NCBI RefSeq assembly: GCF_030247195.1 | Contig: NC_080671.1 | Span: 426,436,539 to 426,500,538 of the forward strand | DNA length: 64,000 nt | Source of the DNA: Topomyia yanbarensis | Taxonomy: Eukaryota > Arthropoda > Insecta > Diptera > Culicidae | Direction: 5' to 3' | In this document: positions 10,920 through 23,300 of the stretch, piece after piece | How the letters are laid out: every line of letters starts with the position of its first letter | Position numbering within the stretch: position 1 is the stretch's first letter | Notes under the pieces: generated by a model | The model's input: the letters and a program-made list of their open reading frames with translations, nothing else | Told to the model about the DNA's origin: nothing | Database searches by the model: none | Program-made: the position numbers and the translations under genes

Positions 10920-13900
10920 AAGAAGCAAGAATCAAGAATCAAGAAGCAAGAAGCAAGCAGCAAGAAGCAAGAAGCAAGAAGCAAGAAGCAAGAAGCAAGA
11001 AACAAGAAGCAAGAAGCAAGAAGCAAGAAGCAAGAAGCAAGAAGCAAGAAGCAAGAAGCAAGAAGCAAGAAGCAAGAAGCAAGAAGCAAGAAGCAAGAAG
11101 CAAGAATCAAGAAGCAAGAAGCAAGAAGCAAGAAGCAAGAAGCAAGAAGCAAGAAGCAAGAAGCAAGAAGCAAGAAGCAAGAAGCAAGAAGCAAGAAGCA
11201 AGAAGCAAGAAGCAAGAAGCAAGAAGCAAGAAGCAAGAAGCAAGAAGCAAGAAGCAAGAAGCAAGAAGCAAGAAGCAAGAAGCAAGAAGCAAGAAGCAAG
11301 AAGCAAGAAGCAAGAAGCAAGAAGCAAGAAGCAAGAAGCAAGAAGCAAGAAGCAAGAAGCAAGAAGCAAGAAGCAAGAAGCAAGAAGCAAGAAGCAAGAA
11401 GCAAGAAGCAAGAAGCAAGAAGCAAGAAGCAAGAAGCAAGAAGCAAGAAGCAAGAAGCAAGAAGCAAGAAGCAAGAAGCAAGAAGCAAGAAGCAAGAAGC
11501 AAGAAGCAAGAAGCAAGAAGCAAGAAGCAAGAAGCAAGAAGCAAGAAGCAAGAAGCAAGAAGCAAGAAGCAAGAAGCAAGAAGCAAGAAGCAAGAAGCAA
11601 GAAGCAAGAAGCAAGAAGCAAGAAGCAAGAAGCAAGAAGCAAGAAGCAAGAAGCAAGAAGCAAGAAGCAAGAAGCAAGAAGCAAGAAGCAAGAAGCAAGA
11701 AGCGAGAAGCGAGAAGCAAGAAGCAAGAAGCAAGAAGCAAGAAGCAAGAAGCAAGAAGCAAGAAGCAAGAAGCAAGAAGCAAGAAGCAAGAAGCAAGAAG
11801 CAAGAAGCAAGAAGCAAGAAGCAAGAAGCAAGAAGCAAGAAGCAAGAAGCAAGAAGCAAGAAGCAAGAAGCAAGAAGCAAGAAGCAAGAAGCAAGAAGCA
11901 AGAAGCAAGAAGCAAGAAGCAAGAAGCAAGAAGCAAGAAGCAAGAAGCAAGAAGCAAGAAGCAAGAAGCAAGAAGCAAGAAGCAAGAAGCAAGAAGCAAG
12001 AAGCAAGAAGCAAGAAGCAAGAAGCAAGAAGCAAGAAGCAAGAAGCAAGAAGCAAGAAGCAAGAAGCAAGAAGCAAGAAGCAAGAAGCAAGAAGCAAGAA
12101 GCAAGAAGCAAGAAGCAAGAAGCAAGAAGCAAGAAGCAAGAAGCAAGAAGCAAGAAGCAAGAAGCAAGAAGCAAGAAGCAAGAAGCAAGAAGCAAGAAGC
12201 AAGAAGCAAGAAGCAAGAAGCAAGAAGCAAGAAGCAAGAAGCAAGAAGCAAGAAGCAAGAAGCAAGAAGCAAGAAGCAAGAAGCAAGAAGCAAGAAGCAA
12301 GAAGCAAGAAGCAAGAAGCAAGAAGCAAGAAGCAAGAAGCAAGAAGCAAGAAGCAAGAAGCAAGAAGCAAGAAGCAAGAAGCAAGAAGCAAGAAGCAAGA
12401 AGCAAGAAGCAAGAAGCAAGAAGCAAGAAGCAAGAAGCAAGAAGCAAGAAGCAAGAAGCAAGAAGCAAGAAGCAAGAAGCAAGAAGCAAGAAGCAAGAAG
12501 CAAGAAGCAAGAAGCAAGAAGCAAGAAGCAAGAAGCAAGAAGCAAGAAGCAAGAAGCAAGAAGCAAGAAGCAAGAAGCAAGAAGCAAGAAGCAAGAAGCA
12601 AGAAGCAAGAAGCAAGAAGCAAGAAGCAAGAAGCAAGAAGCAAGAAGCAAGAAGCAAGAAGCAAGAAGCAAGAAGCAAGAAGCAAGAAGCAAGAAGCAAG
12701 AAGCAAGAAGCAAGAAGCAAGAAGCAAGAAGCAAGAAGCAAGAAGCAAGAAGCAAGAAGCAAGAAGCAAGAAGCAAGAAGCAAGAAGCAAGAAGCAAGAA
12801 GCAAGAAGCAAGAAGCAAGAAGCAAGAAGCAAGAAGCAAGAAGCAAGAAGCAAGAAGCAAGAAGCAAGAAGCAAGAAGCAAGAAGCAAGAAGCAAGAAGC
12901 AAGAAGCAAGAAGCAAGAAGCAAGAAGCAAGAAGCAAGAAGCAAGAAGCAAGAAGCAAGAAGCAAGAAGCAAGAAGCAAGAAGCAAGAAGCAAGAAGCAA
13001 GAAGCAAGAAGCAAGAAGCAAGAAGCAAGAAGCAAGAAGCAAGAAGCAAGAAGCAAGAAGCAAGAAGCAAGAAGCAAGAAGCAAGAAGCAAGAAGCAAGA
13101 AGCAAGAAGCAAGAAGCAAGAAGCAAGAAGCAAGAAGCAAGAAGCAAGAAGCAAGAAGCAAGAAGCAAGAAGCAAGAAGCAAGAAGCAAGAAGCAAGAAG
13201 CAAGAAGCAAGAAGCAAGAAGCAAGAAGCAAGAAGCAAGAAGCAAGAAGCAAGAAGCAAGAAGCAAGAAGCAAGAAGCAAGAAGCAAGAAGCAAGAAGCA
13301 AGAAGCAAGAAGCAAGAAGCAAGAAGCAAGAAGCAAGAAGCAAGAAGCAAGAAGCAAGAAGCAAGAAGCAAGAAGCAAGAAGCAAGAAGCAAGAAGCAAG
13401 AAGCAAGAAGCAAGAAGCAAGAAGCAAGAAGCAAGAAGCAAGAAGCAAGAAGCAAGAAGCAAGAAGCAAGAAGCAAGAAGCAAGAAGCAAGAAGCAAGAA
13501 GCAAGAAGCAAGAAGCAAGAAGCAAGAAGCAAGAAGCAAGAAGCAAGAAGCAAGAAGCAAGAAGCAAGAAGCAAGAAGCAAGAAGCAAGAAGCAAGAAGC
13601 AAGAAGCAAGAAGCAAGAAGCAAGAAGCAAGAAGCAAGAAGCAAGAAGCAAGAAGCAAGAAGCAAGAAGCAAGAAGCAAGAAGCAAGAAGCAAGAAGCAA
13701 GAAGCAAGAAGCAAGAAGCAAGAAGCAAGAAGCAAGAAGCAAGAAGCAAGAAGCAAGAAGCAAGAAGCAAGAAGCAAGAAGCAAGAAGCAAGAAGCAAGA
13801 AGCAAGAAGCAAGAAGCAAGAAGCAAGAAGCAAGAAGCAAGAAGCAAGAAGCAAGAAGCAAGAAGCAAGAAGCAAGAAGCAAGAAGCAAGAAGCAAGAAG

Positions 13901-14933
13901 CAAGAAGCAAGAAGCAAGAAGCAAGAAGCAAGAAGCAAGAAGCAAGAAGCAAGAAGCAAGAAGCAAGAAGCAAGAAGCAAGAAGCAAGAAGCAAGAAGCA
14001 AGAAGCAAGAAGCAAGAAGCAAGAAGCAAGAAGCAAGAAGCAAGAAGCAAGAAGCAAGAAGCAAGAAGCAAGAAGCAAGAAGCAAGAAGCAAGAAGCAAG
14101 AAGCAAGAAGCAAGAAGCAAGAAGCAAGAAGCAAGAAGCAAGAAGCAAGAAGCAAGAAGCAAGAAGCAAGAAGCAAGAAGCAAGAAGCAAGAAGCAAGAA
14201 GCAAGAAGCAAGAAGCAAGAAGCAAGAAGCAAGAAGCAAGAAGCAAGAAGCAAGAAGCAAGAAGCAAGAAGCAAGAAGCAAGAAGCAAGAAGCAAGAAGC
14301 AAGAAGCAAGAAGCAAGAAGCAAGAAGCAAGAAGCAAGAAGCAAGAAGCAAGAAGCAAGAAGCAAGAAGCAAGAAGCAAGAAGCAAGAAGCAAGAAGCAA
14401 GAAGCAAGAAGCAAGAAGCAAGAAGCAAGAAGCAAGAAGCAAGAAGCAAGAAGCAAGAAGCAAGAAGCAAGAAGCAAGAAGCAAGAAGCAAGAAGCAAGA
14501 AGCAAGAAGCAAGAAGCAAGAAGCAAGAAGCAAGAAGCAAGAAGCAAGAAGCAAGAAGCAAGAAGCAAGAAGCAAGAAGCAAGAAGCAAGAAGCAAGAAG
14601 CAAGAAGCAAGAAGCAAGAAGCAAGAAGCAAGAAGCAAGAAGCAAGAAGCAAGAAGCAAGAAGCAAGAAGCAAGAAGCAAGAAGCAAGAAGCAAGAAGCA
14701 AGAAGCAAGAAGCAAGAAGCAAGAAGCAAGAAGCAAGAAGCAAGAAGCAAGAAGCAAGAAGCAAGAAGCAAGAAGCAAGAAGCAAGAAGCAAGAAGCAAG
14801 AAGCAAGAAGCAAGAAGCAAGAAGCAAGAAGCAAGAAGCAAGAAGCAAGAAGCAAGAAGCAAGAAGCAAGAAGCAAGAAGCAAGAAGCAAGAAGCAAGAA
14901 GCAAGAAGCAAGAAGCAAGAAGCAAGAAGCAAG
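10920..14933. repeat. Heptamer array (AAGAAGC)n, about 570 copies
   Basis: Four kilobases of a single 7-bp unit. Variants seen: mixed units up to about 10955, AAGAAAC near 10997, one AAGAATC at about 11104, and two adjacent GAGAAGC units at 11701-11716. The rest, to 14932, appears invariant. Since 7 mod 3 is 1, every frame on each strand reads the same heptapeptide (KKQEARS on the plus strand, LLLASCF on the minus strand), giving open frames above 1,300 codons that are not genes. Confidence 0.96.
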
Positions 14934-15182
14934 AATCAAGAATCAAGAATCGAGAATCAAGAATCAAGAATCAAGAATCAAGAATCAAGAATCGAGAATC
15001 AAGAATCAAGAATCAAGAATCAAGAATCAAGAATCAAGAATCAAGAATCAAGAATCAAGAATCAAGAATCAAGAATCAAGAATCAAGAATCAAGAATCAA
15101 GAATCAAGAATCAAGAATCAAGAATCAAGAATCAAGAATCAAGAATCAAGAATCAAGAATCAAGAATCAAGAATCAAGAATC
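14934..15182. repeat. Heptamer block (AAGAATC)n, exit side
   Basis: About 35 copies of the same AAGAATC unit seen at the entry edge, so AAGAAGC is bracketed by AAGAATC on both sides. Two GAGAATC variants lie near 14951 and 14993, 42 bp (six units) apart, foreshadowing the next block. Confidence 0.95.
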
Positions 15183-15985
15183 GAGAATTGAGAATTCTGA
15201 GAATTGAGAATTCTGAGAATCGAGAATCGAGAATCGAGAATCGAGAATCGAGAATCGAGAATCGAGAATCGAGAATCGAGAATCGAGAATCGAGAATCGA
15301 GAATCGAGAATCGAGAATCGAGAATCGAGAATCGAGAATCGAGAATCGAGAATCGAGAATCGAGAATCGAGAATCGAGAATCGAGAATCGAGAATCAAGA
15401 ATCGAGAATCGAGAATCGAGAATCGAGAATCGATAATCGAGAATCGAGAATCGAGAATCGAGAATTGAGAATCGAGAATCGAAAATCGAGAATCGAGAAT
15501 CGAGAATCGAGAATCGAGAATCGAGAATCGAGAATCGAGAATCGAGAATCGAGAATCGAGAATCGAGAATCGAGAATCGAGAATCGAGAATCGAGAATCG
15601 AGAATCGAGAATCGAGAATCGAGAATCGAGAATCGAGAATCGAGAATCGAGAATCGAGAATCGAGAATCGAGAATCGAGAATCGAGAATCGAGAATCGAG
15701 AATCGAGAATCGAGAATCGAGAATCGAGAATCGAGAATCGAGAATCGAGAATCGAGAATCGAGAATCGAGAATCGAGAATCGAGAATCGAGAATCGAGAA
15801 TCGAGAATCGAGAATCGAGAATCGAGAATCGAGAATCGAGAATCGAGAATCGAGAATCGAGAATCGAGAATCGAGAATCGAGAATCGAGAATCGAGAATC
15901 GAGAATCGAGAATCGAGAATCGAGAATCGAGAATCGAGAATCGAGAATCGAGAATCGAGAATCGAGAATCGAGAATCGAGAATCG
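15183..15985. repeat. Heptamer array (GAGAATC)n, about 110 copies
   Basis: Begins with a junction in which the 16-bp word GAGAATTGAGAATTCT occurs twice (about 15183-15214). About 110 GAGAATC units follow, with scattered single variants (AAGAATC, GATAATC, GAGAATT, GAAAATC) only between about 15393 and 15490. The end shows GAAGAATC units with a one-base insertion. Confidence 0.95.
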
Positions 15986-17273
15986 AAGAATCGAAGAATC
16001 GAGAATCATAAATCAAGTTCAAGTTTTAGTTCAAAATCGAATACCAAATATTGAAAATTGAAAATCAAAAATCGAAAACCGAAATCACAAACCAAAAATC
16101 GAACATAGAAAAGCAAAAATCGTGGGTCAGAAATAAAAATCCTAAAATCGAATTTCATATATCGAATATCAAATATCGAAAAGCGAAAATTAAAATCTCG
16201 AAAATTGGGAATCGAAAATCTAAAATCGAATGTCAAACACAGAAAACCGAAAATGTAAAATTGAAAATCGAACATCGAAGAACAAAAACCGGTTAACGAG
16301 TATCTAAAATTGAGAATGGAAAATTAAATTCGAAAATCGAATATCAAATATCGAAGGTCGATAATCGAAAAGCGACGATCAAGAATCGGAAATTTAAATT
16401 TGAAAATCGAATATCAAATCAAAAATCGAAAAGCGAATATAGAGTATCGAGAAGCAAAAATCGGGAATTGAGAATCGGAAATCGATAATCCAAAACCAAA
16501 AATCGAAAAATTCAAGACCGAAAATTTAAATTCGAAAATCAAATATAAAAAATCCAAAATTGGAAAATCACGAATCAAAAATATAACACGAAAAACCCAA
16601 AATCGAAAATCGAGAGTCAAAAACGAAAATTCGAAAATCGAATTTTATGTAATGAATATCAAATATCGAAAAGCGGTCATCGAAAAGCGAAAATCAAAAA
16701 TCAAAATTTGAATTCGAAAATTGTATATCAAATCAAAAACCAAAAATCGGAAGTCGAACTTCAAATATTGAAGATCGAAAAGAGAAAACCAGAAATTATA
16801 ATTCCGAAAGTGAATATCGAATCGAAAATTGAACATAGAAAACACAAAACCACAAAAATTTAAAATCGACAGTCGAGCATGAAGATCCAAAATCGATTAC
16901 CCAATAACGAATATTGAGAAGCAAATATCGAAGTTCAAAGATCTAAAATCGAAAATTGAAAAACAAAAATCCAAAACAAAAAATCGAAAATTGAGTACCG
17001 AAAATTAAAATCGAAAATCAAAAGTCGAAAATTGAAAATCAAAAATCAAAATCCGAAAATCGAAAATCGAAGATCAAAAATCAGAATTTTAATTTTATAT
17101 TTTGAATATTATATTTTGAATAATAAAAATCGGAAATGGAAAAACAAAAATCAAAATTCGAAACTTGAATATCGAATCAAAAATCGGAAATCGAACATAG
17201 AAAAACGAAATTCGACATTCTAGAATTAAAAATCGCGCATCAAAGTTAAAAAATCGATAAACGAACATCTATA
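15986..17273. repeat. Degenerate heptamer satellite (AAAATCG-like)
   Basis: Diverged words such as AAAATCGAA, AAATATCGAA and AAGCGAAAATC keep a loose 7-bp rhythm. It links the GAGAATC array with the arrays downstream. No gene is seen. Confidence 0.8.
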
Positions 17274-17536
17274 CAGTCGTGATTCGCTAGTTGGACAGTT
17301 TTTAACTGGACCGCTTTTTAGTTGGACCTCCGCTAGTTGGACCATTGTCCAACTAAAAATGAAAAACAAAATCTTATGTCAAATTTACTATGACAATTAA
17401 TCTTACAATTATTAGATAGAGGCTAACACTACTAACGTCTCCTTTGGAGAGTTTTTGACATCTGTCAGTCGGTCCAACTAACGAATCAAATTCGTTAGTT
17501 GGACAAAGGTGTGGCCCAACCAGCGAATCACGACTG
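17274..17536. mobile_element. 263-bp pogo/Tigger-like MITE with TA duplication
   Basis: TIRs of about 23 bp: CAGTCGTGATTCGCTAGTTG at the left, and CAGTCGTGATTCGCTGGTTG read inward from the right. TA flanks both ends (17272-17273 and 17537-17538), as for the Tc1/mariner/pogo superfamily; the CAGT terminus and the repeated GTTGGAC words recall pogo/Tigger ends. There is no transposase. It sits cleanly in degenerate heptamer satellite, so it dates the surrounding repeat as older than the insertion. Confidence 0.85.
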
Positions 17537-17576
17537 TAATAGAATAGCAAATATCGAAAATCGAAACATGAAACTT

Positions 17577-17663
17577 GAAGCTTGAAACTTGCACCTTGCA
17601 ACTTGCACCTTACAACTTGCACCTTGCAACTTGCAACTTGCAACTTGCAACTTGAAACTTGAA
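17577..17663. repeat. Small heptamer block (AACTTGC/ACCTTGC)n
   Basis: About a dozen 7-bp units alternating AACTTGC and ACCTTGC with AACTTGA at both edges. It keeps the 7-bp register of the whole region while its base sequence differs most from the neighbouring blocks. Confidence 0.85.
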
Positions 17664-17702
17664 AATCGAAAATCGTAGGTCGAAATTCGTAAGTCGAAAA
17701 TC

Positions 17703-17888
17703 GAAAATCGAAAAATGAAAATTGAAAATTGAAAATTGAAAATTGAAAATTGAAAATTGAAAATTGAAAATTGAAAATTGAAAATTGAAAATTGAAAATT
17801 GAAAATTGAAAATTGAAAATTGAAAATTGAAAATTGAAAATTGAAAATTGAAAATTGAAAATTGAAAATTGAAAATTGAAAATTGAAA
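17703..17888. repeat. Heptamer block (GAAAATT)n, about 25 copies
   Basis: Pure GAAAATT units entered from GAAAATC-like words. The block ends at GAAAACC, followed by a short mixed stretch of GAAAATC and GTAAATC. Confidence 0.92.
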
Positions 17889-17969
17889 ACCGAAAATCGA
17901 AAATCGAAAATTGAAAATCGAAAATCGAAAATCGAAAATCGAAAATCGTAAATCGAAAATCGAAAATCG

Positions 17970-18641
17970 AAAATCGTAAATCGTAAATCGTAAATCGTAA
18001 ATCGTAAATCGTAAATCGTAAATCGTAAATCGTAAATCGTAAATCGTAAATCGTAAATCGTAAATCGTAAATCGTAAATCGTAAATCGTAAATCGTAAAT
18101 CGTAAATCGTAAATCGTAAATCGTAAATCGTAAATCGTAAATCGTAAATCGTAAATCGTAAATCGTAAATCGTAAATCGTAAATCGTAAATCGTAAATCG
18201 TAAATCGTAAATCGTAAATCGTAAATCGTAAATCGTAAATCGTAAATCGTAAATCGTAAATCGTAAATCGTAAATCGTAAATCGTAAATCGTAAATCGTA
18301 AATCGTAAATCGTAAATCGTAAATCGTAAATCGTAAATCGTAAATCGTAAATCGTAAATCGTAAATCGTAAATCGTAAATCGTAAATCGTAAATCGTAAA
18401 TCGTAAATCGTAAATCGTAAATCGTAAATCGTAAATCGTAAATCGTAAATCGTAAATCGTAAATCGTAAATCGTAAATCGTAAATCGTAAATCGTAAATC
18501 GTAAATCGTAAATCGTAAATCGTAAATCGTAAATCGTAAATCGTAAATCGTAAATCGTAAATCGTAAATCGTAAATCGTAAATCGTAAATCGTAAATCGT
18601 AAATCGTAAATCGTAAATCGTAAATCGTAAATCGTAAATCG
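17970..18641. repeat. Heptamer array (GTAAATC)n, about 95 copies
   Basis: A clean 0.67-kb array differing by one base from the following GAAAATC array. Short GAAAATC stretches stand on both sides, so GTAAATC looks like an amplified variant inside a GAAAATC array. Confidence 0.95.
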
Positions 18642-20017
18642 AAAATCGAAAATCGAAAATCGAAAATTGAAAATCGAAAATCGAAAATCGAAAATCGAAA
18701 ATCGAAAATCGAAAATCGAAAATCGAAAATCGAAAATCGAAAATCGAAAATCGAAAATCGAAAATCGAAAATCGAAAATCGAAAATCGAAAATCGAAAAT
18801 CGAAAATCGAAAATCGAAAATCGAAAATCGAAAATCGAAAATCGAAAATCGAAAATCGAAAATCGAAAATCGAAAATCGAAAATCGAAAATCGAAAATCG
18901 AAAATCGAAAATCGAAAATCGAAAATCGAAAATCGAAAATCGAAAATCGAAAATCGAAAATCGAAAATCGAAAATCGAAAATCGAAAATCGAAAATCGAA
19001 AATCGAAAATCGAAAATCGAAAATCGAAAATCGAAAATCGAAAATCGAAAATCGAAAATCGAAAATCGAAAATCGAAAATCGAAAATCGAAAATCGAAAA
19101 TCGAAAATCGAAAATCGAAAATCGAAAATCGAAAATCGAAAATCGAAAATCGAAAATCGAAAATCGAAAATCGAAAATCGAAAATCGAAAATCGAAAATC
19201 GAAAATCGAAAATCGAAAATCGAAAATCGAAAATCGAAAATCGAAAATCGAAAATCGAAAATCGAAAATCGAAAATCGAAAATCGAAAATCGAAAATCGA
19301 AAATCGAAAATCGAAAATCGAAAATCGAAAATCGAAAATCGAAAATCGAAAATCGAAAATCGAAAATCGAAAATCGAAAATCGAAAATCGAAAATCGAAA
19401 ATCGAAAATCGAAAATCGAAAATCGAAAATCGAAAATCGAAAATCGAAAATCGAAAATCGAAAATCGAAAATCGAAAATCGAAAATCGAAAATCGAAAAT
19501 CGAAAATCGAAAATCGAAAATCGAAAATCGAAAATCGAAAATCGAAAATCGAAAATCGAAAATCGAAAATCGAAAATCGAAAATCGAAAATCGAAAATCG
19601 AAAATCGAAAATCGAAAATCGAAAATCGAAAATCGAAAATCGAAAATCGAAAATCGAAAATCGAAAATCGAAAATCGAAAATCGAAAATCGAAAATCGAA
19701 AATCGAAAATCGAAAATCGAAAATCGAAAATCGAAATCGAAAATCGAAAATCGAAAATCGAAAATCGAAAATCGAAAATCGAAAATCGAAAATCGAAAAT
19801 CGAAAATCGAAAATCGAAAATCGAAAATCGAAAATCGAAAATCGAAAATCGAAAATCGAAAATCGAAAATCGAAAATCGAAAATCGAAAATCGAAAATCG
19901 AAAATCGAAAATCGAAAATCGAAAATCGAAAATCGAAAATCGAAAATCGAAAATCGAAAATCGAAAATCGAAAATCGAAAATCGAAAATCGAAAATCGAA
20001 AATCGAAAATCGAAAAT

Positions 20018-20115
20018 CGAATATCGAATATCGAATATCGAATATCGAATATCGAATATCGAATATCGAATATCGAATATCGAATATCGAATATCGAATA
20101 TCGAATATCGAATAT
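20018..20115. repeat. GAATATC island 1, 14 units
   Basis: Fourteen consecutive GAATATC units within the GAAAATC array, ending next to a 6-bp unit. A local amplification of a one-base variant. Confidence 0.93.
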
Positions 20116-21957
20116 CGAAATCGAAAATCGAAAATCGAAAATCGAAAATCGAAAATCGAAAATCGAAAATCGAAAATCGAAAATCGAAAATCGAAAATCG
20201 AAAATCGAAAATCGAAAATCGAAAATCGAAAATCGAAAATCGAAAATCGAAAATCGAAAATCGAAAATCGAAAATCGAAAATCGAAATCGAAAATCGAAA
20301 ATCGAAAATCGAAAATCGAAAATCGAAAATCGAAAATCGAAAATCGAAAATCGAAAATCGAAAATCGAAAATCGAAAATCGAAAATCGAAAATCGAAATC
20401 GAAAATCGAAAATCGAAAATCGAAAATCGAAAATCGAAAATCGAAAATCGAAAATCGAAAATCGAAAATCGAAAATCGAAAATCGAAAATCGAAAATCGA
20501 AAATCGAAAATCGAAAATCGAAAATCGAAAATCGAAAATCGAAAATCGAAAATCGAAAATCGAAAATCGAAAATCGAAAATCGAAAATCGAAAATCGAAA
20601 ATCGAAAATCGAAAATCGAAAATCGAAAATCGAAAATCGAAAATCAAAATCGAAAATCGAAAATCGAAAATCGAAAATCGAAAATCGAAAATCGAAAATC
20701 GAAAATCGAAAATCGAAAATCGAAAATCGAAAATCGAAAATCGAAAATCGAAAATCGAAATCGAAAATCGAAAATCGAAAATCGAAAATCGAAAATTGAA
20801 AATCGAAAATCGAAAATCGAAAATCGAAAATCGAAAATCGAAAATCGAAAATCGAAAATCGAAAATCGAAAATCGAAAATCGAAAATCGAAAATCGAAAA
20901 TCGAAAATCGAAAATCGAAAATCGAAAATCGAAAATCGAAAATCGAAAATCGAAAATCGAAAATCGAAAATCGAAAATCGAAAATCGAAAATCGAAAATC
21001 GAAAATCGAAAATCGAAAATCGAAAATCGAAAATCGAAAATCGAAAATCGAAAATCGAAAATCGAAAATCGAAAATCGAAAATCGAAAATCGAAAATCGA
21101 AAATCGAAATCGAAAATCGAAAATCGAAAATCGAAAATCGAAAATCGAAATCGAAATCGAAAATCGAAAATCGAAAATCGAAAATCGAAAATCGAAAATC
21201 GAAAATCGAAAATCGAAAATCGAAAATCGAAAATCGAAAATCGAAAATCGAAAATCGAAAATCGAAAATCGAAATCGAAAATCGAAAATCGAAAATCGAA
21301 AATCGAAAATCGAAAATCGAAAATCGAAAATCGAAAATCGAAAATCGAAAATCGAAAATCGAAATCGAAAATCGAAAATCGAAAATCGAAAATCGAAAAT
21401 CGAAAATCGAAAATCGAAAATCGAAATCGAAAATCGAAAATCGAAAATCGAAAATCGAAAATCGAAAATCGAAAATCGAAAATCGAAAATCGAAAATCGA
21501 AAATCGAAAATCGAAAATCGAAATCGAAAATCGAAAATCGAAAATCGAAAATCGAAATCGAAAATCGAAAATCGAAAATCGAAAATCGAAAATCGAAATC
21601 GAAAATCGAAAATCGAAAATCGAAAATCGAAAATCGAAAATCGAAAATCGAAAATCAAAAATCGAAAATCGAAAATCGAAAATCGAAAATCGAAAATCGA
21701 AAATCGAAAATCGAAAATCGAAAATCGAAAATCGAAAATCGAAAATCGAAAATCGAATATCGAAAATCGAAAATCGAAAATCGAAAATCGAAAATCGAAA
21801 ATCGAAAATCGAAAATCGAAAATCGAAAATCGAAAATCGAAAATCGAAAATCGAAAATCGAAAATCGAAAATCGAAAATCGAAAATCGAAAATCGAAAAT
21901 CGAAAATCGAAAATCGAAAATCGAAAATCGAAAATCGAAAATCGAAAATCGAAAATC

Positions 21958-22026
21958 GAATATCGATATCGAATATCGAATATCGAATATCGAATATCGA
22001 ATATCGAATATCGAATATCGAATATC
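21958..22026. repeat. GAATATC island 2, 10 units
   Basis: Ten units, the second shortened to GATATC. It lies 1,940 bp after the start of island 1; a single GAATATC also occurs near 21754. The two islands may share an origin through a larger duplication or may have arisen separately. Confidence 0.9.
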
Positions 22027-23300
22027 GAAAATCGAAAATCGAAAATCGAAAATCGAAAATCGAAAATCGAAAATCGAAAATCGAAAATCGAAAATCGAAA
22101 ATCGAAAATCGAAAATCGAAAATCGAAAATCGAAAATCGAAAATCGAAAATCGAAAATCGAAAATCGAAAATCGAAAATCGAAAATCGAAAATCGAAATC
22201 GAAAATCGAAAATCGAAAATCGAAAATCGAAAATCGAAAATCGAAAATCGAAAATCGAAAATCGAAAATCGAAAATCGAAAATCGAAAATCGAAAATCGA
22301 AAATCGAAAATCGAAAATCGAAAATCGAAAATCGAAAATCGAAAATCGAAAATCGAAAATCGAAAATCGAAAATCGAAAATCGAAAATCGAAAATCGAAA
22401 ATCGAAAATCGAAAATCGAAAATCGAAAATCGAAAATCGAAAATCGAAAATCGAAAATCGAAAATCGAAAATCGAAAATCGAAAATCGAAAATCGAAAAT
22501 CGAAAATCGAAAATCGAAAATCGAAAATCGAAAATCGAAAATCGAAAATCGAAAATCGAAAATCGAAAATCGAAAATCAAAAATCGAAAATCGAAAATCG
22601 AAAATCGAAAATCGACAATCGAAAATCGAAAATTGAAAATCGAAAATCGAAAATCGAAAATCGAAAATCGAAAATCGAAAATCGAAAATCGAAAATCGAA
22701 AATCGAAAATCGAAAATCGAAAATCGAAAATCGAAAATCGAAAATCGAAAATCGAAAATCGAAAATCGAAAATCGAAAATCGAAAATCGAAAATCGAAAA
22801 TCGAAAATCGAAATCGAAAATCGAAAATCGAAAATCGAAAATCGAAAATCGAAAATCGAAAATCGAAAATCGAAAATCGAAAATCGAAAATCGAAAATCG
22901 AAAATCGAAAATCGAAAATCGAAAATCGAAAATCGAAAATCGAAAATCGAAAATCGAAAATCGAAAATCGAAAATCGAAAATCGAAAATCGAAAATCGAA
23001 AATCGAAAATCGAAAATCGAAATCGAATCGAAAATCGAAAATCGAAAATCGAAAATCGAAAATCGAAAATCGAAAATCGAAAATCGAAAATCGAAAATCG
23101 AAAATCGAAAATCGAAAATCGAAAATCGAAAATCGAAAATCGAAAATCGAAAATCGAAAATCGAAAATCGAAAATCGAAAATCGAAAATCGAAAATCGAA
23201 AATCGAAAATCGAAAATCGAAAATCGAAAATCGAAAATCGAAAATCGAAAATCGAAAATCGAAAATCGAAAATCGAAAATCGAAAATCGAAAATTGAAAA

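Larger units (their letters stand above)
18642..23300. repeat. Heptamer array (GAAAATC)n, about 660 copies
   Basis: A 4.65-kb array. Most exceptions are of three kinds: shortened 6-bp units (GAAATC) that shift the register (for example near 19733, 20115, 20286, 20395, 20757 and many between 21107 and 21600), two islands of GAATATC, and rare point variants (GAAAATT, CAAAATC). Register shifts cluster in the middle, while 18670-19730 and 22200-22560 are nearly perfect. The many 700- to 1,600-codon frames here are spurious. Confidence 0.95.

Noticed and set aside
10707..15191. 1,494-codon plus-strand frame of KKQEARS repeats and ~1,300-codon minus-strand frames
   Set aside because: Every frame of this strand pair is open because the unit is 7 bp; no domain outside the repeat and no sign of a gene structure.
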